Assembly: GCA_019311105.1 (NCBI GenBank)
Contig: JAFDDA010000025.1
Coordinates: forward strand, 1-36,366
Direction of reading: 5' to 3'
Origin: Deltaproteobacteria bacterium
Lineage (GTDB): Bacteria; Myxococcota_A; UBA9160; JAFDDA01
DNA: 36,366 nucleotides
The notes under the pieces are model-generated. The model searched no databases. It saw nothing but the letters and a program-made list of their open reading frames with translations, and was not told the DNA's origin. This document shows, in pieces, positions 7,435-14,640 of this stretch. Each line of letters starts with the position of its first letter. Position 1 is the stretch's first letter. A program made the position numbers and the translations under genes.

Positions 7435-7932
7435 ATGAGCGAACGCGTGATCCCCAAGCCGGACTTCCTGGAGCAGGAAGAGTGGAACAACCTGATCGCG
7501 ACCCGGGACCCTGCGGTCATCCGGATGGCCTCTCAGTTCCACGTCAAACGCTACCTCGAGCTCGACGGCGGCGAGGACACCTTCCTCACCCAGGGCGCCC
7601 CGACCCTGCTGTTGGGGACGAGCGGCCGGAAGTCGGGCAACGAGGTCATCTCGCCCGCGAACTTCTTCCAGGACGGCGACGACCTGCTCGTGGTCGGCTC
7701 CATCGCCGGCCTCGACCGGCACCCGCACTGGGCGCTGAACCTCGAGGCGAACCCCGAAGCCTGGGTCCAGGTGAAGGCGAAGCGCTGGCCGGTCCGGGCG
7801 CACAAGCTAGAGGGCGAGGCGCGCGCGGCACGCTGGCCCGAGCTGACCGAGTTCTTCCCGCTCTGGGGTCACTTCCAGAAGTACTGCGACCGTGAGTTCT
7901 TCGTGTTCGTCCTGTCCCCTGCGGAGAAGTAG
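7435..7932 (+). CDS. Ddn-like (nitroreductase/deazaflavin-dependent) F420 protein
   Basis: A 165-residue split-barrel protein with the Ddn family hallmarks. LLLGTSGRKSG is at 58-68, where family members read 'T.GRKSG' around the phosphate of F420. DRHPHWALNLEANPEAWVQV is at 94-113 and corresponds to the family's 'hPxWyhNLxAnPxhxVq'. Family members reduce quinones, nitro compounds or other lipophilic substrates with F420H2. The N-terminus (about 50 residues) is longer than the minimal fold. The ATG at 7435 has a modest ggagagc ribosome site. Only two bases separate its stop from the next GTG, so the two are almost certainly co-translated. It implies that the host makes F420, which fits the LLM genes nearby. 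Confidence 0.88.
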   Translation: MSERVIPKPDFLEQEEWNNLIATRDPAVIRMASQFHVKRYLELDGGEDTFLTQGAPTLLLGTSGRKSGNEVISPANFFQDGDDLLVVGSIAGLDRHPHWALNLEANPEAWVQVKAKRWPVRAHKLEGEARAARWPELTEFFPLWGHFQKYCDREFFVFVLSPAEK

Positions 7933-7934
7933 GC

Positions 7935-8339
7935 GTGGCCGAAGGCGACGACGAGCGCGTGGCACGCGGCCTGGCCACCGCCCTCGAGCTCTTCAAGCCG
8001 GGCTCGGCCGTGAGCCCGCCGCGCTTCGAGTACCCGAAGGAGATCGCCGAGGATTGGGGGCGCCTCTCCATGTCCACGGTGATGGGCGACGTCTGGGGGC
8101 GACCCGGGCTCGAAAAGAAGCAACGCGCCCTCATCACCATCGCCCTGCTCACCGCCCTCGACAAGCCGGAGCAGCTCCGCGCCTACGTGACCGGAGGTCT
8201 GAACCTGGGCCTTTCTCGCGAAGAGATCTGCGAAGCCATCGTGCACGTCTCCGTGTATGCGGGCTTCCCCGCGACGATCCAGGGCCTCGGCGTCGCGAAC
8301 GAAGTCTTCGACGCCTTCGACGCCGCGTCGGACCAGTAG
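7935..8339 (+). CDS. Carboxymuconolactone decarboxylase (CMD/AhpD-fold) family protein
   Basis: A 134-residue, mostly helical protein with the CMD core 'LITIALLTALDKPEQLRAY' followed by GLNLGLSREEICEAIVH (residues 88-104). It has a single Cys (C99) and a His (H104) in the active-site helix instead of the CxxC of AhpD peroxidases. A thiol peroxidase role is therefore unlikely, and gamma-CMD-type chemistry or a structural role is more plausible. The GTG start at 7935 lies two bases after the Ddn-like stop, so translation is probably coupled. An SDR follows 16 bp downstream. In this operon it could act on a lactone or beta-keto intermediate, but that is inference. Confidence 0.85.
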   Translation: MAEGDDERVARGLATALELFKPGSAVSPPRFEYPKEIAEDWGRLSMSTVMGDVWGRPGLEKKQRALITIALLTALDKPEQLRAYVTGGLNLGLSREEICEAIVHVSVYAGFPATIQGLGVANEVFDAFDAASDQ

Positions 8340-8355
8340 AACCCGAGGAGAAGGC

Positions 8356-9105
8356 ATGGATCTGCAGGGTCAGAACGCGCTCGTGCTCGGCGCGCTCGGC
8401 CGGGCCGGAAGTGCCGTCGCCCGCAAGCTCTGCGAAGAAGGGGCTTCGGTGGTTCTCTCCGCCCGGCGCGAGCCGGAAGGCCAGGCCCTCAGCGACGGCT
8501 TGCGTGCCGAGGGCTTCGAAGCCTCCTTCGTCCCTGCCGACGTGACGCGGCAAGAGCAAGTGGCCGCCGCCGTCGACGCGACCGTCGAACGGCTCGGCCG
8601 CATCGACATCCTGGTGAACTGCGTCTCCTACGATCACATGCGTCGGTTCATGGACGACGAGGAGAGGCACTGGGACAAGGTGCTGGCGGTGAACTACAAG
8701 GGCGCGATGCTCGCCTGGCAGGAAGCCCTGCGGCACATGATCCCCCAGCGCTATGGCCGGATCCTGACGCTGGTCTCGGACTCCGCGAAGATCGGCGCGA
8801 CCCTCGAGACGGCGCAGTCGGGGGCCAAGGGGGCCATCGTCGCCTCTTCGAAATCCCTCGCCCGCGAGATGGCGCGCCACGAGGTCACCGTGAACGCGGT
8901 CTGCCTCGGCCCGACCAGCGAGACGGCCGACCCGCCGCCGGGCCTCTCGCCCGAGGGTTGGGCAGCCTTCATGCGCTTGATCCCGTTCCGCCGCCCGGCC
9001 CGACCGCCCGAGGTCGCGTCGCTGGTCGCCTTCCTGGCGATGCCCGAGGCCAGCTTCATCACGGGCCAGGCGATCAGCGTGTCGGGCGGCTTGACGATGG
9101 GCTGA
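8356..9105 (+). CDS. SDR family protein lacking the catalytic Tyr
   Basis: A 249-residue classical SDR-sized protein with the C-terminal 'FITGQAISVSGGL' tail. Several key motifs are altered. The cofactor loop is LGALGRAG (11-18) rather than TGxxxGxG. NNAG is replaced by NCVS (88-91). The YxxxK motif reads QSGAK (154-158), so the catalytic Tyr is Gln while Lys158 is kept. Serines at 141 and 143 are present. The protein may have lost redox activity, use another residue, or act as a structural or lyase-type SDR. ATG 8356 has gaggagaag upstream. It is the last gene of the 6393 operon and ends three bases from the convergent 9109 gene. Confidence 0.85.
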   Translation: MDLQGQNALVLGALGRAGSAVARKLCEEGASVVLSARREPEGQALSDGLRAEGFEASFVPADVTRQEQVAAAVDATVERLGRIDILVNCVSYDHMRRFMDDEERHWDKVLAVNYKGAMLAWQEALRHMIPQRYGRILTLVSDSAKIGATLETAQSGAKGAIVASSKSLAREMARHEVTVNAVCLGPTSETADPPPGLSPEGWAAFMRLIPFRRPARPPEVASLVAFLAMPEASFITGQAISVSGGLTMG

Positions 9106-9108
9106 GGG

Positions 9109-9303
9109 TCAGGCGTCCCCGTCGCCCGGCGACTTCCCGACCACCTCGAGCCGATAGTCACAGGTCAGGCAACGGCGCATGGCCGTGCGGATGCGCTCGT
9201 TCTCGGCGCGCAACCGATCGACCTCGCCACGCAGCGACTGGAGCTCGCGCGTCTGGCTGAAGAGGCGCTTCTCGCGGGCGAGGATCTCCAAGAGGCCGGG
9301 CAT
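9109..9303 (-). CDS. 64-aa coiled-coil protein with a CxxC pair, coupled to the upstream gene
   Basis: A small protein opening MPGLLEILAREKRLF, then a heptad-like stretch (residues about 10-43) rich in Leu, Arg and Glu, such as LQSLRGEVDRLRAENERI. It ends in RRCLTCDYRLEVVG, which contains one CxxC. The ATG (9303-9301) overlaps the stop of the upstream gene by one base (TGATG). That coupling supports it as a real gene and as a partner of the upstream Cys/His protein. A dimeric coiled coil would bring two CxxC pairs together and could bind zinc or act as a redox dithiol (inference). I recognise no family for it. Confidence 0.65.
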   Translation of the reverse strand: MPGLLEILAREKRLFSQTRELQSLRGEVDRLRAENERIRTAMRRCLTCDYRLEVVGKSPGDGDA

Positions 9304-10106
9304 CAGGCTGGGTCGGTCTTCCAGTTCATCCGGACCGTGCAGGACGTCTCGGGAAGGTGCGGCTCGAACTCCATCGACAGGCCGCCATCCTTGCCGTCGA
9401 AGAGCGCCTCGAAGGCGCCCTTGCAGATGAGCAGGCAGCCCTGCTCGGGGAGCGCATCGGGGTTGGGCAGCGACTCGGCGGCGGCGCAGATGTGCCATGC
9501 ACAGTCGGGCACCTCCATGATCGCCGTCCCCTTCGCCGTGTCGAAGGAGGTGATCTGGGCCGGGCCGGTGAGGAATCCGGCGGGGTTGAACATCTCGAAG
9601 GCGAGCTTCTGGAACCCCTTCGGCTGGGTCGGCCCGCCTGAACCCTCGTCGCCCTTGGGCGTCCGCTCGCCCATGCTGTTCATCATGTCCAGGAAGTCCT
9701 GCGAGTTCTCGTGGCCGAGGGCGACGCTCGTCCCGATGACGATGTCCTCGTACTGGGCCTGCGAGAAGTGCTGGCGAAGCTCGAGCAATGCCCACTCCAC
9801 CTCGCGGACGAAGTTTCCGTAGCGCTTGCGCCAGCGTTCGCGCGGCGAGTCGAAGAAGCGCACGTCTTCGCGCCGTGAGCGGATCTCGACCCACTCGCGA
9901 TCGATCCGCTCGGCGTCGGTCGTCATGCGCAGGATGGGCAGGTACGTGAACGTCACCACCGGCCAGGCCTGCTTCACGATCATCCGCTTCGACATGACCA
10001 TGTCGATCCAGGCTTGCGGGCCGTAGTGGTAGAAGAAGCCGCCCCTCTTCGCGGGGACCGCGGCGCGGCCGCGGAGTTCGGCGGGGTGAGCGATGGCTTC
10101 GGACAT
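9303..10106 (-). CDS. Uncharacterised Cys/His-motif protein, copy 1
   Basis: A 267-residue protein with no family I recognise. It is clearly paralogous to the protein at 28667. The N-terminal half is helical with shared blocks YGPQAWIDMVMSK (28-40), DSPRERWRKRYG (86-97) and ELRQHF (109-114). The C-terminal half has C202-x2-H205, C224-x3-C228-K-G-A, FEPHLP and C256. All of these Cys/His positions are kept in copy 2, suggesting a metal or Fe-S site or a redox thiol site. The ATG at 10106 has an excellent aaggagg site. A further 33 bp in frame upstream exist but are unneeded. It is coupled to the 64-aa coiled-coil gene. The 10107-10331 interval upstream shows no gene. Confidence 0.75.
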   Translation of the reverse strand: MSEAIAHPAELRGRAAVPAKRGGFFYHYGPQAWIDMVMSKRMIVKQAWPVVTFTYLPILRMTTDAERIDREWVEIRSRREDVRFFDSPRERWRKRYGNFVREVEWALLELRQHFSQAQYEDIVIGTSVALGHENSQDFLDMMNSMGERTPKGDEGSGGPTQPKGFQKLAFEMFNPAGFLTGPAQITSFDTAKGTAIMEVPDCAWHICAAAESLPNPDALPEQGCLLICKGAFEALFDGKDGGLSMEFEPHLPETSCTVRMNWKTDPA

Positions 10107-10331
10107 GGGAGCCTCCTTCAGCGCGGTTCGATCATACACGAAGGCCCTTTGATCTTGCGGAACCGGACCGCGAGTCGCCAGCGGGATGGGAACCGACGTA
10201 GCGACGGAAGGAAGCGGAGCCGAAGAGAAGGACGATCGTCGCGGGACGAGACATTCAGAAGATCGATCGGATCGGGTACAAACCAGCCTGTGAATGACAC
10301 GCAGGCGGACCCAGCCCAGGCGCGCGAGTCT

Positions 10332-11294
10332 TCAGAGCTCGAAGCGCTCGCCGAGCAGCCTCTCCGAGACCTCCCAGAGCCGGCGGGCCGCTTCGACGTC
10401 CACAGCGTGGGGCTTGTAGCCCGAGGACGACGCTTCGTCCTCCACCAACTCTCCGACGTGACAGTCCTCCAGATAGAGGCCGCCGCGCCCTTCGAGCTCG
10501 CGAGCCGTGGCGGCATAGACCGAGGTCGCCGCGCCCGCCTCGACGGGCTTGAACTCGAGGCCCCCGTCGCCGGGCGAGTTCGCCATCAGCTCCTGAATGT
10601 CCGCCGGCGTCAGGTGCCGTGCGAGCTCCGTCATGATCACCCCAGGGTGGAGCGCGAAGCTGCGCACACCGCGATCCTTCAGTCGGCGATCGAGCTCGCA
10701 GCTGAAGAGCACGTTGGCCGACTTCGACTGGCCGTAGGCGACCCACTTGTCGTAGTCGCGGTGCTCGAAGTGGATGTCGTCGAAATCGACTCCAGCGAAG
10801 CGATGGCCGGCCGAGCTCACGTTCACGACCCGCCCGGGCGCGCCGGCGACGAGCGCAGGAGCCAACAGTCCGGTCAGCAGGAAGTGACCCAGGTGGTTCG
10901 TGGCGAACTGGAGCTCGTAGCCCTCCGCCGTGCGGGCGAGAGGGCAGGCCATGATCCCGGCGTTGTTCACGAGCAGCTGCAACGCATCGTGCCCGGCGAG
11001 CCAGCCCTTGGCGCAGGCACGCACGCTGGCGGGCGAGGTCAGGTCGAGTTCGGCGACCTCGACGGCGGGGTTCCCGGTGGAGCTGCGGATCGACTCCGCG
11101 ACGCCCTGCCCCTTCTCGACGTCGCGCACGGCAAGGGTGAGCGACGCTCCCCTCTCGGCCAACGCCCGGGCCGTCTCGGCGCCCAAGCCCCCCGACGCCC
11201 CGGTCACGAAGGCGGAGCGGCCGTCGAGATCGACACCCGAGAGCACATCGGCCGTGGTGGTTTCGCGCCCGAAGGCTGCTCGCTCGGTGCCCAT
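10332..11294 (-). CDS. SDR family oxidoreductase (retinol dehydrogenase/WWOX-like)
   Basis: A 320-residue SDR with TGASGGLG at 31-38, NNAG at 110-113, the Asn-containing 'ATNHLGHF', Ser160/161 and YGQSK at 187-191. The YxxSK form, the NHLGHFLL block and the C-terminal extension match the retinol-dehydrogenase and protochlorophyllide-reductase-like SDRs. These act on retinoids, steroids and other lipophilic alcohols or ketones, often with NADP(H). The ATG at 11294 has aggggga upstream and lies 23 bp after the P450 stop, so the two form an operon. With KSI divergently encoded, a hydroxysteroid or isoprenoid alcohol substrate is a reasonable guess. Confidence 0.9.
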   Translation of the reverse strand: MGTERAAFGRETTTADVLSGVDLDGRSAFVTGASGGLGAETARALAERGASLTLAVRDVEKGQGVAESIRSSTGNPAVEVAELDLTSPASVRACAKGWLAGHDALQLLVNNAGIMACPLARTAEGYELQFATNHLGHFLLTGLLAPALVAGAPGRVVNVSSAGHRFAGVDFDDIHFEHRDYDKWVAYGQSKSANVLFSCELDRRLKDRGVRSFALHPGVIMTELARHLTPADIQELMANSPGDGGLEFKPVEAGAATSVYAATARELEGRGGLYLEDCHVGELVEDEASSSGYKPHAVDVEAARRLWEVSERLLGERFEL

Positions 11295-11317
11295 GACTGA
11301 TCCCCCTGCGCCGCGCC

Positions 11318-12538
11318 TCAGACCCGGAATTCGAGATGGAGCTTCTTCAACGCACGCGCGATGAACATCGAGTTGTGCTTGAAGTCGTTCCGGCCGGGGG
11401 CGAAGCGGATCTCTTGGAACCGGTCGAGCAGGGCTTCGAGCGCCACGCAGCCCTCGAGGCGCGCCAGGCCCGCCCCGACGCAGAAGTGCGTACCGTGACC
11501 GAAGGCTACGTGCTCACGCACGTTGGGCCGACGCGGGTCCATCCGCTCGGGCTCGGGGAACATGCGCGGGTCGCGGTTGGCGGCACCGAACATGATCCCC
11601 ACCCTCGACCAGGCCGGGATCGGGACGCCCCCGATCTCAGTGTCGCAGGTCGAAACGCGGAAGATGTTCTGGACCGGAGACTCCAGCCGGATTCCCTCCT
11701 CGACGATGCCGGGCACCAGGCTGCGATCCTTCCGCACCTCGGCGAGCACGTCCGGCTGCTCGATCAGGAACCGTTGGGTCGCGGCAATGGCCGCGGTGCT
11801 GGTCTCGTTGCCAGCCAGCATGAACTGCTGGAGGATGCTCGCCATCTCGGCGTCGTCGAGAGGCCGCTCGCCGTCGAACTTGGCGCGGATCAGGACGCCG
11901 AGCATGTCGTCGCGGGGGTCGGAACGATACTCCGCGATCCGCCCGGTGAAGAACTGCTGGCACTCGAGGATCTGGTGGGCGCACTCGATGCTCCGCTCTT
12001 CCGAGGCCAGGCCACCGATCAGATCCAGGAACGCGTCGGACCACTTCTTGAAGTCGCCGATCCGCGAGTGCGGAACGCCGAGCTGCTCGGCGATGATCGT
12101 GAGAGGCAGCGGCGCCGCGAACTGGGCGACCAGCTCGACCTCACCGGCGGCCTCGAACTCGTCGATCAGCTCGTGGGCGACCTTCGTCACATGCTCGCGG
12201 ACCTGCTCCACGCGCCGGGGCGTGAAGGCCCGGGTCACGAGCGAGCGATAGCGACCGTGCATGGGCGGGTCGGCGGTGATGAGGGTGTTCGCCGGGGGCA
12301 ACCCGGTGGCCAGGATCGCGATGGCGGCGTCGGCCGGCGGCTTGGTCATGCCCCCGATGGCAGACGAAAACGTCTCCGGGTCACGAAGGACATCGAGCAG
12401 ATCGTCGTAGCGCGTGACGAGGAAGGCCTCGAGTTGCTCGTCCCAATGGGCCGGCGACTCCTCGCGCAACATCGCGTAGAACTCATAGGGATCTTCAACA
12501 ACATCGGGCGAGAGCGCGGTCATTTCGGCAAGCGCCAT
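11318..12538 (-). CDS. Cytochrome P450
   Basis: A 406-residue soluble bacterial P450. The I-helix is LAGNETS (241-247), the K-helix ExxR is E281-R284, and the heme loop FGHGTHFCVG has Cys353 as the iron ligand. 'TADPPMHGRYR' is near residue 88. The length and absence of a membrane anchor indicate a three-component type system needing a ferredoxin and reductase, which are not in the window. It probably hydroxylates a hydrophobic substrate; sterol or terpene oxidation is suggested by the KSI, SDR and carotenoid oxygenase around it. ATG 12538 follows ggaggt. It is divergent from KSI across a 176-bp gap that carries two inverted repeats. Confidence 0.95.
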   Translation of the reverse strand: MALAEMTALSPDVVEDPYEFYAMLREESPAHWDEQLEAFLVTRYDDLLDVLRDPETFSSAIGGMTKPPADAAIAILATGLPPANTLITADPPMHGRYRSLVTRAFTPRRVEQVREHVTKVAHELIDEFEAAGEVELVAQFAAPLPLTIIAEQLGVPHSRIGDFKKWSDAFLDLIGGLASEERSIECAHQILECQQFFTGRIAEYRSDPRDDMLGVLIRAKFDGERPLDDAEMASILQQFMLAGNETSTAAIAATQRFLIEQPDVLAEVRKDRSLVPGIVEEGIRLESPVQNIFRVSTCDTEIGGVPIPAWSRVGIMFGAANRDPRMFPEPERMDPRRPNVREHVAFGHGTHFCVGAGLARLEGCVALEALLDRFQEIRFAPGRNDFKHNSMFIARALKKLHLEFRV

Positions 12539-12566
12539 AGGACCTCCGGTGCAGGGAGTCTACCAC

Positions 12567-12591
12567 CCGTTGGGTCGGGTCCAGCCAACGG
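12567..12591. promoter_or_regulatory. 7-bp inverted repeat in the P450 leader
   Basis: CCGTTGG (12567-12573) and CCAACGG (12585-12591) are separated by 11 bases. They lie about 30-50 bp upstream of the P450 start. It could be an operator or a leader hairpin. Confidence 0.35.
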
Positions 12592-12634
12592 TTCCGTGTA
12601 TGCGATGTTCCACGCATTGTGTCCCATGCTGCAT

Positions 12635-12646
12635 CACCGATCGGTG
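12635..12646. promoter_or_regulatory. Perfect 12-bp palindrome between P450 and KSI (candidate operator)
   Basis: CACCGATCGGTG lies in the middle of the divergent intergenic region. It ends four bases before a possible KSI -35. A dimeric repressor there could control both directions. Confidence 0.4.
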
Positions 12647-12650
12647 GCAA

Positions 12651-12679
12651 TTCCCGCCGATCCTCGAGCGGCCTATGAT
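12651..12679 (+). promoter_or_regulatory. Candidate KSI promoter
   Basis: A good -10, TATGAT (12674-12679), with a 17-bp spacer to TTCCCG (12651-12656), a weak -35. The weak -35 would fit regulation through the adjacent palindrome. Confidence 0.35.
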
Positions 12680-12714
12680 CCCCGCAACCGGAACCCTTCC
12701 ACTGGAGACCCGCG

Positions 12715-13089
12715 ATGCCGACCCCCGAAGAGATGCGAGCTGCGATCGAGGCCTACATCCAGATGATGTGCGACAACGATGTGGACGGGATCCTGGATCT
12801 CTACAGCGAAGATGGCACCGCTGAGGATCCGGTCGGCGGAACGATCCAGAGCGGGCAGGAAGAGCTTCGCAACTTCTACGCCGGGACGGTGTCGAGCCTG
12901 CAGGTCGAGATCACGGGCCCGATCCGCGTCGCGGGCAAGGAGGCCGCCGTGCCGATGCTGGCTGAGCTCACCATGAACGACAACAAGCTCTATCTCGACG
13001 TGATCGACGTGATGACCTTCGACGATGCGGGCAAGATCACCGGCATGCGGGCCTTCTGGAACCCCGCCGAGATGCGCCCCACCCGCTGA
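12715..13089 (+). CDS. ksi: Steroid Delta5-3-ketosteroid isomerase (KSI) homologue
   Basis: A 124-residue protein that matches bacterial ketosteroid isomerase closely. It opens MPTPEEM, with Tyr14 in the first helix, the EDPVGG segment carrying Asp38 (the catalytic proton shuttle) and Asp98 in VIDVMTF. The last corresponds to the oxyanion-hole Asp (99 in the Comamonas enzyme as I remember it). All three catalytic positions are present with nearly the same numbering. The enzyme moves the double bond of 3-oxo-Delta5-steroids to the conjugated Delta4 position. It is about the same length as the classic enzyme. It is encoded divergently from a P450 and an SDR, which fits steroid or triterpenoid metabolism. 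Related SnoaL proteins of other function exist, so the substrate remains inferred. Confidence 0.88.
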   Translation: MPTPEEMRAAIEAYIQMMCDNDVDGILDLYSEDGTAEDPVGGTIQSGQEELRNFYAGTVSSLQVEITGPIRVAGKEAAVPMLAELTMNDNKLYLDVIDVMTFDDAGKITGMRAFWNPAEMRPTR

Positions 13090-13106
13090 ATCGGCGCCCC
13101 GCTCTC

Positions 13107-13162
13107 GGCTGAACGAGCAGCCCGCTCCCAGCTGGGCTGAACGAGCAGCCCGCTCCAAGCTG
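13107..13162. repeat. Two 28-bp tandem copies at a convergent gene junction
   Basis: Units 13107-13134 and 13135-13162 differ at one base. The unit junction can form a short hairpin (cagccc 13119-13124 with gggctg 13134-13139). It lies between the KSI stop (13089) and the carotenoid oxygenase stop (13175), so it may serve as a terminator. Confidence 0.75.
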
Positions 13163-13174
13163 GACGAGCGCGCC

Positions 13175-14614
13175 CTACGCCGCCCCCGAACCGACCTGCG
13201 AGACCCAGGTCCCATGAAACCCCGACGGGATGTGGTGGTCGAAATGCGCCCGTGCGACCGGGCCATCGGAGACGTGCTGCGCGTCGAAGACCGCGAGATG
13301 GCTCGTCCGGCTGCTCGAGCGGTAGACGATCGACAGCAGGTAGCCCTCCCCTTCGGGCGCCTCGGGGCTCCTGGGAACGAAGAGCGCTTCGGAGTTGAAC
13401 TCGCCCTCGGGGAACCGGAACACATCCTCGCTGCCCCGCTCGAGATCCACATGAACGAGTCGGAAGCGGTTCTCCTCGTCGACGTTCAGGCCGAAGAGGT
13501 GACGGTAGTCGCTCCCCGCCATCCGCAGATCGGTCTGACCGAACTCCAGAGTCGTTTCGCATAGCCGCTCGTGCTCGACGCGGTCGGTGCCGTGCGGGAT
13601 CCGGATGCGGGTCACCTCGCCCGTCTGGGGCGGCTCGTCGACGTCGGCGACGTTCACGTCGAGGGCGCTCGAGTCGGCGTACTTCATGACGTCGACGGCC
13701 ACCGCATCGGGCTCCTCGCGTCCGCCGCAGAAGTGGATCTGGAAGAAGGCGTCGGTCCGGAATCGGCGCACCCGCTCGGGCTCGTCGATCGGCACCACGA
13801 TCACCTCGGTGCCGGCGCTCGGCGTCCAGCGGAAGAGATCGGTGAAATCACCGATCGAGAGGATCGCCCGGTGGATCACGAGCCGCAGCGGCGAGACGAG
13901 CATCACCACGTGCTTCTCGGTCGCCATGAAGTCGTGGAGCATCACCGGGTGGTCGAGGGGAAGCTCGGTGAGGCAGCGGGCCTGCCCCTCCCAGGGCAAG
14001 GAATAGATCGCCACACTCGTCTTGCGGCCATAGCGGAGGCCGATGTTGTAGGTCGTCCGGCGCGAGGGGACGGGGTGCGGATGGGCCGAGAAGGCGCCCT
14101 GGATCACGCCGCCAAAGCTCGTCTCGCCGACGGTCTCGAGCTCGCGATCGAAGGCGATCGGCCGCGCGTTCTCCATCAGAGCATAGAGATGCCCGTGCCA
14201 CTCCATGACGTTGGTGTTGCCCGTGTTCTTGAAGCGACCAAGTAGACCGTTCGCCACCTGGCGCGGCCACGAGACGGCGGTCTGATAGAGCGGCCGGCCC
14301 GCTCGCTCTTCCTCGACGAAGCCGTCGCCGCGCAACAGCCGGTGGGCACCCTGGGCCTTCCCCTCGCCGAGACGAACCGCGCAGATGGCGCCGTCGCCTT
14401 CGAAGACGTGGCCGTAGGGTCGCCCGAAGCGTTGGGTGAGTGCGGGCCCCGTCCGGTAGAGGGTGCCCGCCAGCTCCTGGGGGATGTCTCCTTCGAGCTT
14501 CAGCGGCTCGTAGCCGTGCTCTCGCGTGAGGTCGGACCAGAAGTGCGAGACCCTCGTGCCCATGCGGGCCGGATGGAGGCGACGACCCTTCTTCGCTGCG
14601 GTGGCTGCGGTCAT
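13175..14614 (-). CDS. Carotenoid cleavage oxygenase (RPE65/CCD/lignostilbene dioxygenase family)
   Basis: A 479-residue seven-bladed propeller enzyme. The four iron-ligand histidines are recognisable: H178 (SAHPHP), H227 (MLHDF), H294 (QIHFCG) and H467 (GFHGTW). The early 'GTLYRTGPAL' and 'FEGDGAI' blocks also match. The family cleaves C=C bonds of carotenoids, apocarotenoids or stilbenes with O2 and Fe(II). The ATG at 14614 is preferred because gggaga precedes it; an in-frame TTG at 14644 overlapping the previous stop is possible. It follows the SRPBCC gene with a 26-bp gap. Next to SDR and P450 genes it suggests metabolism of carotenoid-type or other conjugated isoprenoid substrates. No phytoene or carotenoid synthesis gene is visible. 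Confidence 0.92.
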   Translation of the reverse strand: MTAATAAKKGRRLHPARMGTRVSHFWSDLTREHGYEPLKLEGDIPQELAGTLYRTGPALTQRFGRPYGHVFEGDGAICAVRLGEGKAQGAHRLLRGDGFVEEERAGRPLYQTAVSWPRQVANGLLGRFKNTGNTNVMEWHGHLYALMENARPIAFDRELETVGETSFGGVIQGAFSAHPHPVPSRRTTYNIGLRYGRKTSVAIYSLPWEGQARCLTELPLDHPVMLHDFMATEKHVVMLVSPLRLVIHRAILSIGDFTDLFRWTPSAGTEVIVVPIDEPERVRRFRTDAFFQIHFCGGREEPDAVAVDVMKYADSSALDVNVADVDEPPQTGEVTRIRIPHGTDRVEHERLCETTLEFGQTDLRMAGSDYRHLFGLNVDEENRFRLVHVDLERGSEDVFRFPEGEFNSEALFVPRSPEAPEGEGYLLSIVYRSSSRTSHLAVFDAQHVSDGPVARAHFDHHIPSGFHGTWVSQVGSGAA

Positions 14615-14640
14615 TCGGCTGGCTCTCCCTGGCTCCGGGT

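Noticed and set aside
13107..13162. CRISPR-like appearance of the 28-bp repeats
   Set aside because: There are only two copies, directly abutting without spacers, and no cas gene. They fit a simple tandem duplication at a gene junction.
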